Made by a program: the position numbers and the translations under genes. A stretch of 64,000 nucleotides of DNA, from assembly GCF_010093535.1 (NCBI RefSeq), contig NW_022985162.1, positions 2,950,637 through 3,014,636 of the forward strand. The letters run 5' to 3'. The first letter of the stretch is position 1; each line of letters starts with the position of its first letter. Origin of the DNA: Lindgomyces ingoldianus (lineage: Eukaryota; Ascomycota; Dothideomycetes; Pleosporales; Lindgomycetaceae). The notes beneath the pieces are model-generated. The model saw only the letters and a list, made by a program, of their open reading frames with translations. It was not told the origin of the DNA and did not search any database. Shown here in pieces: positions 12,170-24,039 of this stretch.

Positions 12170-12444
12170 CGCATGGAGCCTATTGAGTGTGCCTCCTTCA
12201 AATGTTCACTTTCACGGCTCCTTACGATACCCGTACTATTTGCATAGCCTGGCGTTATAATATAGGGTATTTCGGGCGAAGTTTTCTAGTCCTATATCAT
12301 ACCACCTGACGCACAATATGAGAGAAGTATTTTAATACAGGGTTTTGCATCCTGCTGGCGTTCTGGCCTCTAGCAAGAGTTGTAACTGATCAAATCTGCC
12401 ATACTAATGTTCCAAAGTGGATGTGAATATTCGACAAAGACAGT

Positions 12445-12892
12445 CTATGAGATCTCCCTCAATGCTTTCTTCCCTTCCGCCACAGCATCCTTCGCCTTGA
12501 CGACGTCGTCAGTCGATGCCTCACCGCCAGCTTCCTTGTTGCTCTCCTTCAAGCTTTAGTCAACTTCTTTAACCAAGAAAGGAAACCTTACAATCTGCTC
12601 TTCGAGCTGCTGGAGCGCTTGTGTAATCTTTGCGCGAACAGTTGGGAGGACGGCTTTGGTCTCTTCAAGTGCTTGCCGCTGCGTGATATTAGTCAGGTCC
12701 TCGAAATGCATATTTCACTTGAGAAATTACCTCTTGCTTCATTTGATACTCTGCATTCTCATCGCCAGTGCTAGACTCGAGTTTCTTGATGCGGGCCTCC
12801 TGCTGTTCCAGCTCTTTATGGTAGCTTGCTTCCTCCTTCACCAATCGCAGAACCGATGACGTCGCAACGACAAGCTTTGACGGTGGCGCCAT
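12445..12892 (-). CDS. Tubulin-folding cofactor A (TBCA/Rbl2), 3 exons
   Basis: On the minus strand the exons are 12892-12731, 12678-12592 and 12546-12445, joined in frame to 116 residues. The protein is almost all helical: an N-terminal SKLVVATSSVLRLVKEEASY segment, a helix around EYQMKQERQALEETKAVLP, and a third around RAKITQALQQLEEQI. This is the three-helix bundle of cofactor A, which captures free beta-tubulin during tubulin folding in the cytosol. The length matches the family (about 105-120 residues). It is divergent with MCM4, with 319 bases between the start codons. Confidence 0.9.
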
Positions 12893-13211
12893 GATGGATT
12901 GTTCGGCGTTGAGAGAGAGCCAAAGCAGGACAGAGCAGTCTCAGAGTCGCCTTGGAATGCGTCAATTTTATTTACTGGAATGCTGCTGCCTTGCCGTATT
13001 TGTTGATGGTTTTCTTCATCGAGGGGCTAACATCTAATCGATAAGTGCACGTGCCCGTCATTCCCCATACGGAACCACTTTACGCGAAATCTTAGCGCCG
13101 ACGCGACACGACGCGTCTCCTTAATCGCCCTGTGCCATCCCACTTTCCTTGCAACCTTCTCCTTACAACCCTCTACAACACCCTTAATCTTATAGAGTAC
13201 CTTCTCAAACC
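12893..13211. promoter_or_regulatory. Divergent promoter TBCA/MCM4 with MCB-like cluster
   Basis: The 319-base intergenic region must drive both genes. Within 35 bases (13082-13116) are ACGCGAAA, ACGCGA and a perfect ACGCGT, which is the MluI cell-cycle box bound by MBF (Mbp1/Swi6) at G1/S. The perfect box lies about 95 bases before the MCM4 start. MCM genes are known G1/S-regulated targets, so the cluster most likely serves MCM4. Confidence 0.6.
13082..13116. promoter_or_regulatory. MCB/MBF-like site cluster
   Basis: Three CGCG-centred elements: ACGCGAAA at 13082-13089, ACGCGA at 13101-13106 and ACGCGT at 13111-13116. The last matches the MCB consensus exactly. Function is inferred from the motif and from its position 5' of MCM4. 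Confidence 0.55.
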
Positions 13212-16200
13212 ATGTCTTCGCCAGCCCAGCGCCGCTCGCAGCGCTCGTCGGCGACTCCAAGAAGGAATGGCCGCTCTGCTCGAAATTCCCAAATACCTTC
13301 CAGCAGCCCAGCACCTACCGGTCCAGAACAACAGCTGCATTCTGAGGCTTCACAGGCATCGGAGAGGGTTTCTCAGAATACGCCTAGGAATGCAAGACTG
13401 CAGACCGCTTCGACGCAGTCGCCTCTCTTCTTCCGCTCTTCACCTGTTAACGGTTCGGCTTCAGGGGCCGGGAACGGTGCCGGTGCCAGCGCCGATGCAG
13501 TCACGGATGGCGACAGGACGCCTAGGGCGAGCGGAATAACCATTGGAGGTATTTTGTTTTGAATGTCTAACAAACTAAAGCGAAAACTGACTTTTACAAG
13601 ACTCCTCTCCGATTCATTACGCCTCTAGCTCAAGCCCAGGGCGTGCCCACCATGCCTATAACACCGACATTCGAAGCAGTAGCAGTGCTCTTTTTGTCCG
13701 TGGTCCTTCTGATACAGCAGCCCGCAACCGTCGCAGCGATATTAATTCCGACGTTATCGGGCTCGGTCCTAGCTCAGGCAGCCGACGCCGTAGGCTCTTT
13801 GTTGACGAAAATGGTATGGCTGTTCACGATGCGTCAGATGCGGCTACCTTTTCCAACTTAAATCCCGATACATCCGATGCGGATGTGCTTGGAGGTGGTT
13901 CGTCTCGAGTCATTTGGGGTACAAACGTCTCCCTGGTCGATTCTATGAATGCGATGAAGGATTTCCTCTTTAATTTCCAGCGCAAGTACCGCATGATCCA
14001 AGATGAAGAATTAGAAGAGGGCGTCAATTTGCCAGCGGATCATCCAGGTATGGCAAAAGAGTATGTGGACATGATGAAAACTATGCTTGAACTTGGTGTT
14101 ACCCCACTGAATCTAGATGCTCGAAACCTTAAGGCCTACCCGCCCACCCGGAAATTGTGGCACCAACTCCAGGCTTTCCCCAACGAGATTATCCCGCTTA
14201 TGGATGTGGCGGTTAAGGACGTCATGATCGAACTAGCAGAGAAGCGCATGGGCGAATTAAGGATGCAGCAGCAACAAGGTCCACACAGCACTCTGTCTCG
14301 AGCACGTGACTCAAGTTCTCTGCCACCTATGCTCAGTTCTGAAGCTGGAACCCCTGGACCTACCCCACAGCCAGTGCCGGATATGCCGGATCTGGTCAAG
14401 GAGGTCGACCAGAAAACCTACCGTGTTCGGCCATTTGGGCTGGATCAAACGATCAATTTGCGAGAGCTGAATCCAGGTGATATGGACAAGTTGGTTAGTG
14501 TCAAAGGTCTTGTCATTAGAACGACTCCCATCATTCCGGACATGAAAGATGGTAAGGCTCACTCTCACATTGTCTATTAAATATCATTCTAACCAGCCCT
14601 AGCGTTCTTCCGATGTTCCGTGTGTAATCATACGGTTAAGGTCGACATCGACCGTGGTAAGATTACTGAACCAACCCGCTGCCCCCGGCCGGTCTGCGAA
14701 TCTTCCAACTCGATGCAGATTGTGCACAACCGTTCGGGTTTCGCGGACAAGCAAGTTATTAAACTTCAGGAGACTCCCGATAATGTTCCGGATGGCCAGA
14801 CGCCTCATTCGGTCTCTCTCTGTGCGTACGACGAACTAGTCGACGTCTGCAAGGCCGGTGATCGGGTTGAAATCACAGGAATCTTCAAATGCAATCAAGT
14901 GCGCATCAACCCTCGCCAACGGTCGGTGAAGAATATCTTCAAGACTTACGTCGACGCCCTACACATCCAGAAAGTGGACAAGAAGCGCATGGGCATTGAC
15001 GTCTCTACCCTTGAAGAAGAGCTTGCGGAGCATGCAGCTGGCGATATCCAAGAGGCGCGCAAGGTCACTGAGGAAGAAGAGGCCAAGATCAAAGCGACTG
15101 CTGAGCGTCACGATGTCTATGATCTGTTATCCCGCTCATTAGCGCCTAGCATCTACGAGACAGACGATGTCAAAAAAGGTATCTTGCTGCAACTTTTTGG
15201 AGGTACCAACAAGTCCTTCGAAAAGGGGGGTAGCCCGAGATATAGAGGTGATATCAACATCCTTCTCTGTGGGGATCCTTCCACAGCGAAATCTCAGCTG
15301 CTTCAGTATGTTCACCGCATCGCACCTCGAGGCGTCTACACTTCTGGAAAGGGTTCTTCCGCAGTCGGCCTCACGGCATACGTCACACGTGATCCCGAAA
15401 CCCGACAACTCGTTCTTGAGTCTGGTGCATTAGTACTTTCCGACGGCGGCGTATGCTGCATCGATGAATTCGACAAAATGTCGGAATCTACACGATCCGT
15501 TCTTCACGAAGTGATGGAGCAGCAGACCGTTTCTATTGCCAAAGCCGGTATCATTACTACTCTCAACGCTCGAACCTCTATCCTTGCGTCCGCGAATCCC
15601 ATCGGCTCCAAGTACAACATCAATCTTCCAGTCCCGCAGAACATTGATCTCCCGCCAACCTTGCTCTCCCGCTTCGATCTCGTCTACCTCGTGCTGGACC
15701 GCATCGACGAGCAGAATGATCGCCGTCTGGCTCGCCATTTGGTTGGCATGTATCTCGAAGACGCCCCTGACAACGCCTCCAAGGACGAAATCCTGTCCAT
15801 TGAGTTCCTAACATCCTACATCTCTTATGCACGCGCCAACATCCACCCAAAGATCTCAGATGGCGCACAGAAAGCCCTCGTCAATGCATACGTCGCCATG
15901 CGCGCCCTAGGCGCCGATATCCGCGCTCAGGAGCGCAGAATTACAGCTACGACCCGCCAACTCGAGTCCATGATCCGACTCGCTGAAGCGCATGCCAAAA
16001 TGCGCCTGAGCGAAACCGTCACCGAAGACGACGTCCTCGAAGCTGTTCGCCTCATCAAATCCGCGCTCAAGCAAGCCGCGACAGACGCAAGGACCGGGCT
16101 TATCGATATGTCGCTTTTGACTGAAGGCACGTCGGCGGGTGAGAGGCGCAGAAAAGAGCATCTTAAGCGTGCGGTACTGGCCGCATTAGATGAGCTTGGG

Positions 16201-16380
16201 AGTGCGGGGCAGACGGTTAGGTTGAATGATTTGGTGAAGAAGGTGAGAGATGGGGTGAGCGAGCAGGTGGAGAATCAGGAGTTTTTGGAGGTGTTGAGGA
16301 GTGCGGAGTTGGAGGGTCAGGTGCAGATTAGTGGAGAGGGACCGAGGAGGATGGTTAAGAGGGTTGTGGGGGTTTATTAG
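13212..16380 (+). CDS. MCM4: DNA replication licensing helicase subunit MCM4 (3 exons)
   Basis: Exons 13212-13548, 13601-14551 and 14597-16380 give 1023 residues. The N-terminal ~180 residues are Ser/Arg-rich and disordered, as in Mcm4, where this region is a kinase target. The oligonucleotide-binding domain follows, with a zinc finger starting CSVCNHTVKVD and closing at CPRPVCES (about residues 435-465). The AAA+ core has Walker A GDPSTAKSQ near residue 655, Walker B CIDEFDKM near 717 and the arginine-finger motif SRFDL near 787. A C-terminal winged-helix segment completes it. MCM4 is part of the Mcm2-7 replicative helicase loaded at origins in G1. Both introns have clean GT...AG ends (48-52 and 45 nt) and keep the frame. 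The length and the presence of all motifs indicate an intact gene. Confidence 0.97.
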
Positions 16381-17883
16381 ACAGGAAAGGCAATAGGGAT
16401 GAGAGTTAGATAGATAGTTAGAGCAAACGTAAGATCTAATATGGTAGGATGGGGAATGGGAGTTTGCGGTTGGGGTTTGGTTTGGGTCCAACTATGTGTG
16501 CAAGATGGTTGGTTTGGCTTGGTTTGGAATTCATAGAAGTTAGTGTTATGTTTTGACGCACTATTTCGGTGGCAAACTACTTTGAGTGGAACTGTGAAAC
16601 ATTGCCTTAAAGCTGATCACTGTCGTCTACCGTATTCGTACACATGTTCGCTTTGAAATGAGGAATGGGGAATAACCTCAAGTTGTCTAATTTGTTTATT
16701 CACTCGATATATACTAGGTTATGTGTTTGGCTTGCTTCGCGTTTTCGGCGAGGTTAAAACACGCTTTTCACCTCTGATATCTGAATTTCTAGACCCTCAC
16801 TAACTGATTCTCCAGACTCTTGATTTTGAAATACGTTTAGATTATATACCTGAAAGAACCCTACTTGGCGGTGGTGAGTTCATATTCAGCTCAACTACAC
16901 TCTGTCTTCGCAGGACGCAAACTTTACTTCAAAACTAAGCCCCCCAAACAAACCTCCAACAAGTACCGCAACAAGACGTCTCATTGACAGCTAGAAAGGG
17001 CCGAATAATACAGTACTATCCATAGATTGCTGACCACCAAAAGCCGAACCCCGTTGCCTAGCTCTTTTAAGTCTTTTGTTTATCGGAAGGGAAGATAGCT
17101 TCCCCCAGCATGGCCAGATGTACCTGGACTTGGAAGCAATCCACAACCTACCAACAATCGCTGTTTCCATCAAGAGAATAGTAGCAAAGGATGAAGCCAC
17201 TAAGTTAGCTATGCTGCGGCTCTTACCTAACAATTCCGTGAGGTTCACTGTCTTGTCGCATAGTTCGCGCTCAACGTGCTTTCACGCTGCAACATTGCTT
17301 CTCCTGCAACAACACCCAACTCGTCCTATTAATACCATGAAACTGGGACATCGAATTCCCAAAGCACAGGGTAATTTTCTCAGTATTTCTGAACTATCAT
17401 TGCTCATAGACGTGATAGAAAACCCGAATCCACTACGGAAGTCAGTAGATTTAGCAGGCTAAAGTTACGAAGGCAGATATGACGGTAGTATGATGTGTTA
17501 CGAAGACCTCCGGCCCGCGTACTGCTCGGGTCTTGATATTCTGCATGCACCCTGCTTGCTGAACACAATGATGACCAAGAGACATGTCGCTGGGTGGTTC
17601 AGCAAGGCCCTTGTTTCAACTGCTATGCAAACTGTTCCTTTATTCGCATCACCTACATCACAGCAAGGACAGACCGTCAACCCTCCTGCTTGTGGATGCA
17701 ACATCTAATGCTAGATCAAACTTCGCTACCTTTAGATATCACAGGTAAGTGTGCTCATGCATGTCAGGCATTCCGCATTTGCATTAATTTTATTCTATGA
17801 GCCACCAATTGCAACTCTCCTAGAAGAACATTGATTGCTTGCAGTGGGTAAATAATTGGAACTATGTTCGTAATGCCGTGTTT
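16381..17883. other. Intergenic, gene-poor
   Basis: MCM4 3' flank followed by 1.5 kb without recognisable protein. An open frame of 128 codons at 17076-17462 has no family resemblance and unremarkable composition. A/T content rises toward the decayed repeat gene that follows. Confidence 0.4.
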
Positions 17884-18390
17884 TAGGAACTAGTCAACTG
17901 GTTCTTACAACACTGCATTACGAACAAGAATTCTGAAAACGGTACACCTACCAAACTCTCCCCAATACTCGATACTAGCATCAATTAATCCAACAGTTTC
18001 CTGAAACACGGCACCACGAATTTAAGCTCTAAAAGAGGAATTCCTACCGAACTCTCCTTGATGCTCGACCCCAGCATTAACCAACCTAGCTGTTTCTTGC
18101 AGCACGGCGCCGCGAACATGAATTCCAAAGGGGGCACTCATACGGAACTGTCTTCAATACTTGATACCAGCATTAACCAACCCAACCGGTTCTTTCAACA
18201 CGGTGCCGCGAACATGAATTCTGAGAACCGCACTCCTACTTAACTCCCCTGGATGCTGGATAACGGCATCAATCCACCGATCTGTTTCTCATAACACGGC
18301 TCCGTGGGTATGAATTATGAGGGCGGCAATCTTACCGAGCTCTCCTCGGTGTTTGGTAAGGGCATTGATATAACTGGATTGGTCTTGTGT
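17884..18390 (+). repeat. 96-bp tandem repeats (about 5 units), degenerate
   Basis: Corresponding positions recur every 96 bases: the GAACA/GAATT anchor falls at 17922, 18018, 18114, 18210 and about 18306. Units 3 and 4 are the best preserved. The period is exactly 32 codons and all copies translate in one frame to a repeating pattern close to ELSxxLDTSINQPN, then FxQHGAANMNS. Differences between units are largely C-to-T or G-to-A. Confidence 0.85.
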
Positions 18391-18662
18391 TAAGAGGGCT
18401 TAACCTCTAAACCTCCGAGCAGGGTTAAAAAGTGGACACCATATATGAACGAATTTTTTATGGAGAAGAAGCTGCAGAGTGATACGCTTGCTCTCATAGC
18501 TGAAAAGATGCCAGAGCAGCTTGGTGTTTCCGTGAAGCCAAACATACTGACTGAGTTATCGAAAAAGTAGCAAATGCCCCTGATAATGGGTTTCTCGACG
18601 AAGTCAACGAGGAGATGCTGCGCAAGATTCCTGGCTTGCTGAAGGTTGTGACTGTAAAGTCG
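17884..18662 (+). pseudogene. Decayed gene encoding 32-residue tandem repeats
   Basis: One frame runs through the repeats and on into a charged helical-looking segment (WTPYMNEFFMEKKLQSDTLA, then LIAEKMPEQLGVSVKP), but it is interrupted by stops. Two of the repeat stops sit exactly where other units have glutamine codons (CAA/CAG to TAA). At one of them the unit reads AATTAATCC where intact units read AACCAACC, as expected of CpA-to-TpA mutation. Near 18555 the frame shifts: continuing in the next frame gives VIEKVANAPDNGFLDEVNEE before a stop at 18660-18662. No start codon could be assigned. I do not recognise the parental family; a repeat-bearing recognition or surface protein is possible but unproven. 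Confidence 0.65.
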
Positions 18663-19338
18663 TAGATCCAAGAACCATGCACACAGAAGCTTTTTCTTAA
18701 TAGCGTGCAGTAAAGGGGGGATTTTAGAACTTAGCCAGACTACCGAAGAGGAGATCTCCTTTAATGGGTTGCTGCTGGGAACCACACCCTACTGCAGGGG
18801 AAGACGGCTGTGTAAAATTAATAAAAAGCTACACTACATTACGTCCACGAACGATAACAGCTTTGAGTCTAGGACTGTGAAACCAATGTAAATGCCGAAC
18901 CGGTCGAGATCCGTCAAGTATGTTTGCAAGTGATATGTAACGGTGATTGAGGTGATTTGGTACAGAACGTAGCAACTAGAAGTAGGTAGGTTGGCCTACC
19001 CGCACCTGCCACACCCTTGTCATGATCCAAGTGATCCGAGTAAAGGATAGATGAACGGCTCGCGTGGTAATTGAGGTTTAGAAACTGAGCGCTTGGAGAG
19101 ACGCTGGCTGCACCTCGCTACACCTCCTAGTGGCAAACGTTTTAGTTATCATTATGGCTGGTCAGCATGCATGCAGAGAAGCATGGCCCAGGCAGTACGT
19201 GAGGGTTTCTAGCACACAAGGGGGGAATTATGTTTCCAATATTTGAATAACTTTCATGGTCTACTGCTATGGGTCTGCGGACAAAAAAGCTTTAGTCCTG
19301 GAGATTTCTTCTGGGGGTGACCCGACTGGCATCACGAA
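18663..19338. other. Intergenic, A/T-rich
   Basis: Possible further remnants of the upstream pseudogene are seen to about 18890, with several short frames. Nothing identifiable follows before the F-box-like gene. Confidence 0.35.
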
Positions 19339-20982
19339 TCATTGTTCGCCAAATCTGTCGCTGATCTCCTTTGAATGACACGAATCGCTGCGTGCTAACG
19401 CTGTCGATACAGAACTCTTTGTCTCGTCATGAAAGAAGCAGTAATCGCGACCGCGCTGGCGCCCAAACCCCTGCGAAAGGGAATAGAAGCCACTCGTTTT
19501 GACGAGATTCTTTGAAATGTCCCCTCGCCGAAGACGCACTGTCAAGGTTTCGGGACCGGGTAAATATTTCTGAGATGTGGTTCCCGCCGACCCAGGTAAC
19601 GGTGATTGCCATATATGTGTTATATATACTTCCTTGAGACGGGGCATGAATGCCATGAAGTCCAGAATATCTGGCCAGCCGGCTCGTTCCTCGTCTTCAG
19701 TCTCCTCGTCAGTACTCCCAGTGTAGACGCTGCCGACATCTGCAACGATACTCCCGAAATCCGCCATGTCGTACCAAAGTCCCAGACTTCCTACGAAAAC
19801 GGTCTCTAGGGTGCTGGCATTCATCTTGAGGGCGCTGAGTAAGAAGGTATTGCAGATCCGCATTCCGGAGAGGGCAAGGGTCTTTAGATCTCTACACGGG
19901 ATACTCGTTATGTAGAAGATGTTTCGAGTGTTTCGGCCATTAATTTGCAAGACCTTCAAGTTCACTAACCGCTCTAAGAGATAATTGCACGGATGCTCAT
20001 GAAGGGCGACCTCCATCCGCGAAAGCCAGTCCGGTAAAGTTGCCGTATCGATCCTGATATTTGTGACATAGGTCGACGATTCTTTCCACCAACCACAGAA
20101 ATCCAACATATGCTCAAGTTGTAGTGGTTTGCTGAACTTGAGGCATAATCCCGGTGCTTTAGATCCGAGGCTCCTGAGAACATTTCCAACTATTCCCATG
20201 TGAACGTAATCCACTTCATGGTCTTGCAATAAGACGCTCACCGCTTCGGCCTCGTCTGCAAATGTAGGCCCCCCAACTTGTCGAAATAGCGCTCGTGCTC
20301 CCCAACCCAGGTTCTGGAACGGGTTTATTCTGATTCCTTGATTAAATCTCAAGCATGGAACCATTTCGACGGTCACGATCTTCAAATTCGGGAGGTTCTG
20401 GAAGACGTCGAGTAGCATACGCTCATCTTCATATCCTACCTCCATTTCTGCCTGCTCTTCCCGCAAAGAGGTAAACGTAGCGCTGAAATCAGTTTCCCAT
20501 GTAGGAGGGATACGAAGCGGGGCTCTATATGTCCACCCGCCGAACCCTTGAACAGTTGTGATCTCATCGATGTCCTCGATAGGCCTCTTGAGTGCGTAGC
20601 CGGTCAATCGCTCTGGCCCAAAACTCAACTCTCGTAAACTTTTGGAAAATGTGGAATGCAGCGAGATCTCTGAGAGTGCCTTCAAGCTCCATGGCGTGAG
20701 CATAAATTTTCGAGAGGTGAAGAATCGTTGGCCGAATGCATGTCGGGTCTTCTTCTCAAGCTCGAGGCAGGCTAGACGAAGATTGAAAAAGTCGGTTGAG
20801 TCAATTATAAAGCCATCTTTAGTACCTTCGAAGGCAAGGAACTCGGGCCACTCTTGTTTAGCCGTATTCGCAAGACAGATATCAGCCCAGAGTTCACCTG
20901 GAATGCCTAGCGCTGTTGGTTGAGGCTTCACGTAGGAGATTTCTGTGATCTTCATTATCGTGTGTGATTTTGGCGAATGCAA
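19339..20982 (-). CDS. F-box-like fungal protein, long form
   Basis: A 547-residue uninterrupted frame. The segment around residues 85-120 (RFFTSRKFMLTPWSLKALSEI, then FSKSLRELSFGPERLTGY) has the layout I associate with a large family of filamentous-fungus proteins that start with a degenerate F-box followed by irregular leucine-rich repeats. Later segments such as LERLVNLKVLQINGR and CRDLKTLALSGMRICN look like those repeats. Such proteins may be substrate adaptors of SCF ubiquitin ligases, but most are uncharacterised. The start could be the first ATG or residue 10 (MKITEIS). An acidic stretch (STDEETEDEER) lies near residue 425. The assignment to the family is by general resemblance only. 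Confidence 0.7.
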   Translation of the reverse strand: MHSPKSHTIMKITEISYVKPQPTALGIPGELWADICLANTAKQEWPEFLAFEGTKDGFIIDSTDFFNLRLACLELEKKTRHAFGQRFFTSRKFMLTPWSLKALSEISLHSTFSKSLRELSFGPERLTGYALKRPIEDIDEITTVQGFGGWTYRAPLRIPPTWETDFSATFTSLREEQAEMEVGYEDERMLLDVFQNLPNLKIVTVEMVPCLRFNQGIRINPFQNLGWGARALFRQVGGPTFADEAEAVSVLLQDHEVDYVHMGIVGNVLRSLGSKAPGLCLKFSKPLQLEHMLDFCGWWKESSTYVTNIRIDTATLPDWLSRMEVALHEHPCNYLLERLVNLKVLQINGRNTRNIFYITSIPCRDLKTLALSGMRICNTFLLSALKMNASTLETVFVGSLGLWYDMADFGSIVADVGSVYTGSTDEETEDEERAGWPDILDFMAFMPRLKEVYITHIWQSPLPGSAGTTSQKYLPGPETLTVRLRRGDISKNLVKTSGFYSLSQGFGRQRGRDYCFFHDETKSSVSTALARSDSCHSKEISDRFGEQ

Positions 20983-23900
20983 TATAGTGTGGATGCAAAA
21001 GAGATGGTTTTGGTAGGTTGTGTGAAGAGTAGTTATGTAATCTCGGTGTTAAGGAGTAGTTGACAGGATATGCTAGGATGAGGATGGTAGCAGGAGGTGT
21101 TCGTAGAAGCTTTATTAGAGAATACACACAGTGTTCAGGACAAGTGTGGGTGAGAATGAACGAAGTTCGGTAAGCAATAGTCCCATTTCCCAAGGTTGCG
21201 TCACTACAACTAAATGCCTCTTAGCAAATATTGCCTCCAACACTATAATCAAATCTTCGTATTTTTCGACATTGTGCTCAGAATGCGGTCAGTATTAATT
21301 AATCCATTGATAACTTCTAATTTCTTAACGATTAGGTTTGGAGTGAGACTTTCGGTTGACCGTTTCAAATACTACAACGCCACGATTTCCTCCGCGAGGT
21401 AAATCCTACGGCACACATGATCGAGCACTACAACCATCCATGTAAATTAAGCTAAGCAGTCTCGGGGTCCTACAAAAATGCACTAGGGAATGGTTGAATT
21501 CTTCCGGAATAGATATTTTTGTTTTGGAAGACCTTGCTAGAGCGGTTCTGGTGCTTGCTGCTAGGATTTTAATATATCGTTACCCACTGTCATAACTCCA
21601 GTATTTAGCTTCTTTTTTAAGAATCTGGGAGGAAATTTGGATAGTCAGCAAGGTCCCTAGCAGAGGTATCTTGGTCTAGAGGGTCTCAAAATTGTCAAAC
21701 AACGAAGGCTCCTTCCCTTCATCTTTAGAAGCACTGTGTGAAATTGAATTAGCTCTATTCTATCCGCGTGTTTCTAAAGGAACCTCCGAATATGGAGTCT
21801 TAGACGTCGCAATGCATGAGACCTAAGACCTTCAACCTCTGTCCTCTGTCGTGGGAGAAGCTAGTCCAGAATCCGCACCCTCTACTCCTTACGACAGACT
21901 AGTCATTTGGGAATCCTCGGAGGAATTCAGACATTCACTTAGTGCCGATTTAGTAACTAAGACCTATTACGGTATCTAATTTGAAGGGTCGTGCTGCTGG
22001 CTAGCTTTCACCTTATAACTTCGGGGTTCCAGGGTTGGTTGCTGTATCGCGGAACCACCTCGATAAAGCTCATACCAAAAACCTAGTCCCTATGGTCCTT
22101 TTTTTTTTTTTTTACCAAGGTCTGAACAGTACACTGATGTACTGCCCGCAGATCTTTATTTTATTCACTCCGTGGTTCTGAAGAAGGGATAGGCACTCCC
22201 AATATCCCAACCGATACATTCCCCCCACCCTAACTTTCGTAGCAAAGCCGTTGAGCCCCGGCTTTGAGTCTTGACAGTCAGACGCTCCTCGATCTTAATA
22301 AGCATCCTGCATCACATGAGCGGGCTTTGGGGTAAGGCTACGGCTGGAGCTAATCCTGAGGAATTGCGTACCCTGAAGGTGGGTACACCACCTGGATGTT
22401 ACTCCCCTTCACATTTTGATGCTGTTATGGGCGGCTGACGCGCCTGGGCGCGACGTACTCGTTACCCTGGCCTAAAAATTAGCCTGGACTGCGTCCACTT
22501 TCACGTACAAGAGTTTGTTCCCTCAGGTACCTTTCCTTCCGTCTTTTCCTTCCGTCTCTATCGACTAAGAGTGGTGTGTTGCAGACCATAAGCTCCGTTG
22601 ACTGAAGACATTGACTTTCTATATAGATAGATATAATACCCTAAGTATCTACTTAATACGGACCAAGGGTAAATACGTGGGGTTACCACGAAAGGATAGC
22701 GATTGCGACAGTGTAGCGGCAAGAGTGCTATTGATGCGACTGGATCCGTTATCCGGAGGCTGTTACTAACTACCGCGTATCTGTAAAGAATACGGGTCAT
22801 GAAAAGAGTGGGTACTATCTGTCCCACCTGTAGATAAAACCTGAAGAGGGTAAAGAGAAGATGTCCTACACCCATCTTTTCACGTTCCGTCCGTATCGCA
22901 CGTAAGAAGTTCATGGCATTTTCGATGGCTTTCTTCCTCTCGCAGTGTTTCCCTCTGTTGTGCACGATTCTTAACTTAAGGTGCTATTAAAAGCTATATG
23001 CAGATTCTTAGCTTAGGCGTTGAAAGTGCATTGAAAGAAATTCCACCAAATGACCGCTTTAGAATAAACATCAGAAAGGGAAGTGAAAGGGAGCTAGCAA
23101 ATCAACGCAAGACAGATTATAACAAAATGGACCGGGAAGCATAGAATGGGTAAATTTACAAGAAAACATGCTCCTAGAGAAGCAGAGTATCTTTGGTAAT
23201 CAGGACCGTAAATTGATATACGCCTAGTGGATGTGCAGATCACTTACCATGCCGGGAGTGAAGTGCGGCGGTTTGGGTATCTTCAGCATACCAATTCTGA
23301 GATTAGACCATCCAGAACTTGAACTTTGGGTCATCCCTGTTGATGTTTAGTCCTTCATGTTGTAGCATCCGCACGGGAAGATACAAAAGTTGGTAGGAGC
23401 AGGCTCGGCATCCATGCTCTATCCCTTGTAGGGCTTGAACACCTTGTCTACTATTTGGATTGAATAGGCAGCGATTCGGGATAATTGACATTGTGCCACT
23501 ACCTTTCGAAATGCTAGCTGGATAATGTGCTAGAGCTGATGCACATTGATTGAGGAAGTTGATGCCACATGTACTTCAGTTGGTTAACTTCTGCAATATC
23601 GTCCCTTTAAGGTGGAAGCGAAAGATTCCTTAGACATGGGAGCTCCAGAGTTTCAATAGGTTCCTTCGGTTCTGAAAAGTGTGTACTAGTAGATGCAGCA
23701 GCAGTATTTACCCGGATATGGAACAGCGGTCTAAAGGCCACTGTATCACTATTTTGATCGTCTATGTCCAGAAACGAAGGATGGTAGCCCCGTCACCTGT
23801 AATAGTCGACTCAGAACACTGGCAATTACTTTCCGGGGATTGAGCCCAGGTGGCAGGGTTTAAACACTAGTGCGGCAGGAGTTAAACATTCCCCGAAGTT

Positions 23901-24039
23901 CTCACATTCCCTTGAACTGGTCGAATGAGAGTGGTTTACCTTGAACTGGGAATGTAGAAGATGTGGAAAGAGTTTTGTAACTATTCCCACTGCGAAAGGA
24001 ATGTATATACTACTAGATCTTAAAGCAAGGTGCCTACCC
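20983..24039. other. Gene-poor stretch, 3 kb
   Basis: No recognisable gene. A 15-base T run lies at 22099-22113. A 31-codon frame at 22316-22450 (starting MSGLWGKATAGANPEELRTL) is unusually protein-like but matches nothing I know. A/T-rich parts with TTAAT and TAATT clusters suggest mutational decay of old sequence. Confidence 0.35.

Noticed and set aside
17076..17462. 128-codon open frame before the repeat pseudogene
   Set aside because: No resemblance to a protein family, and no link in frame with the repeats.
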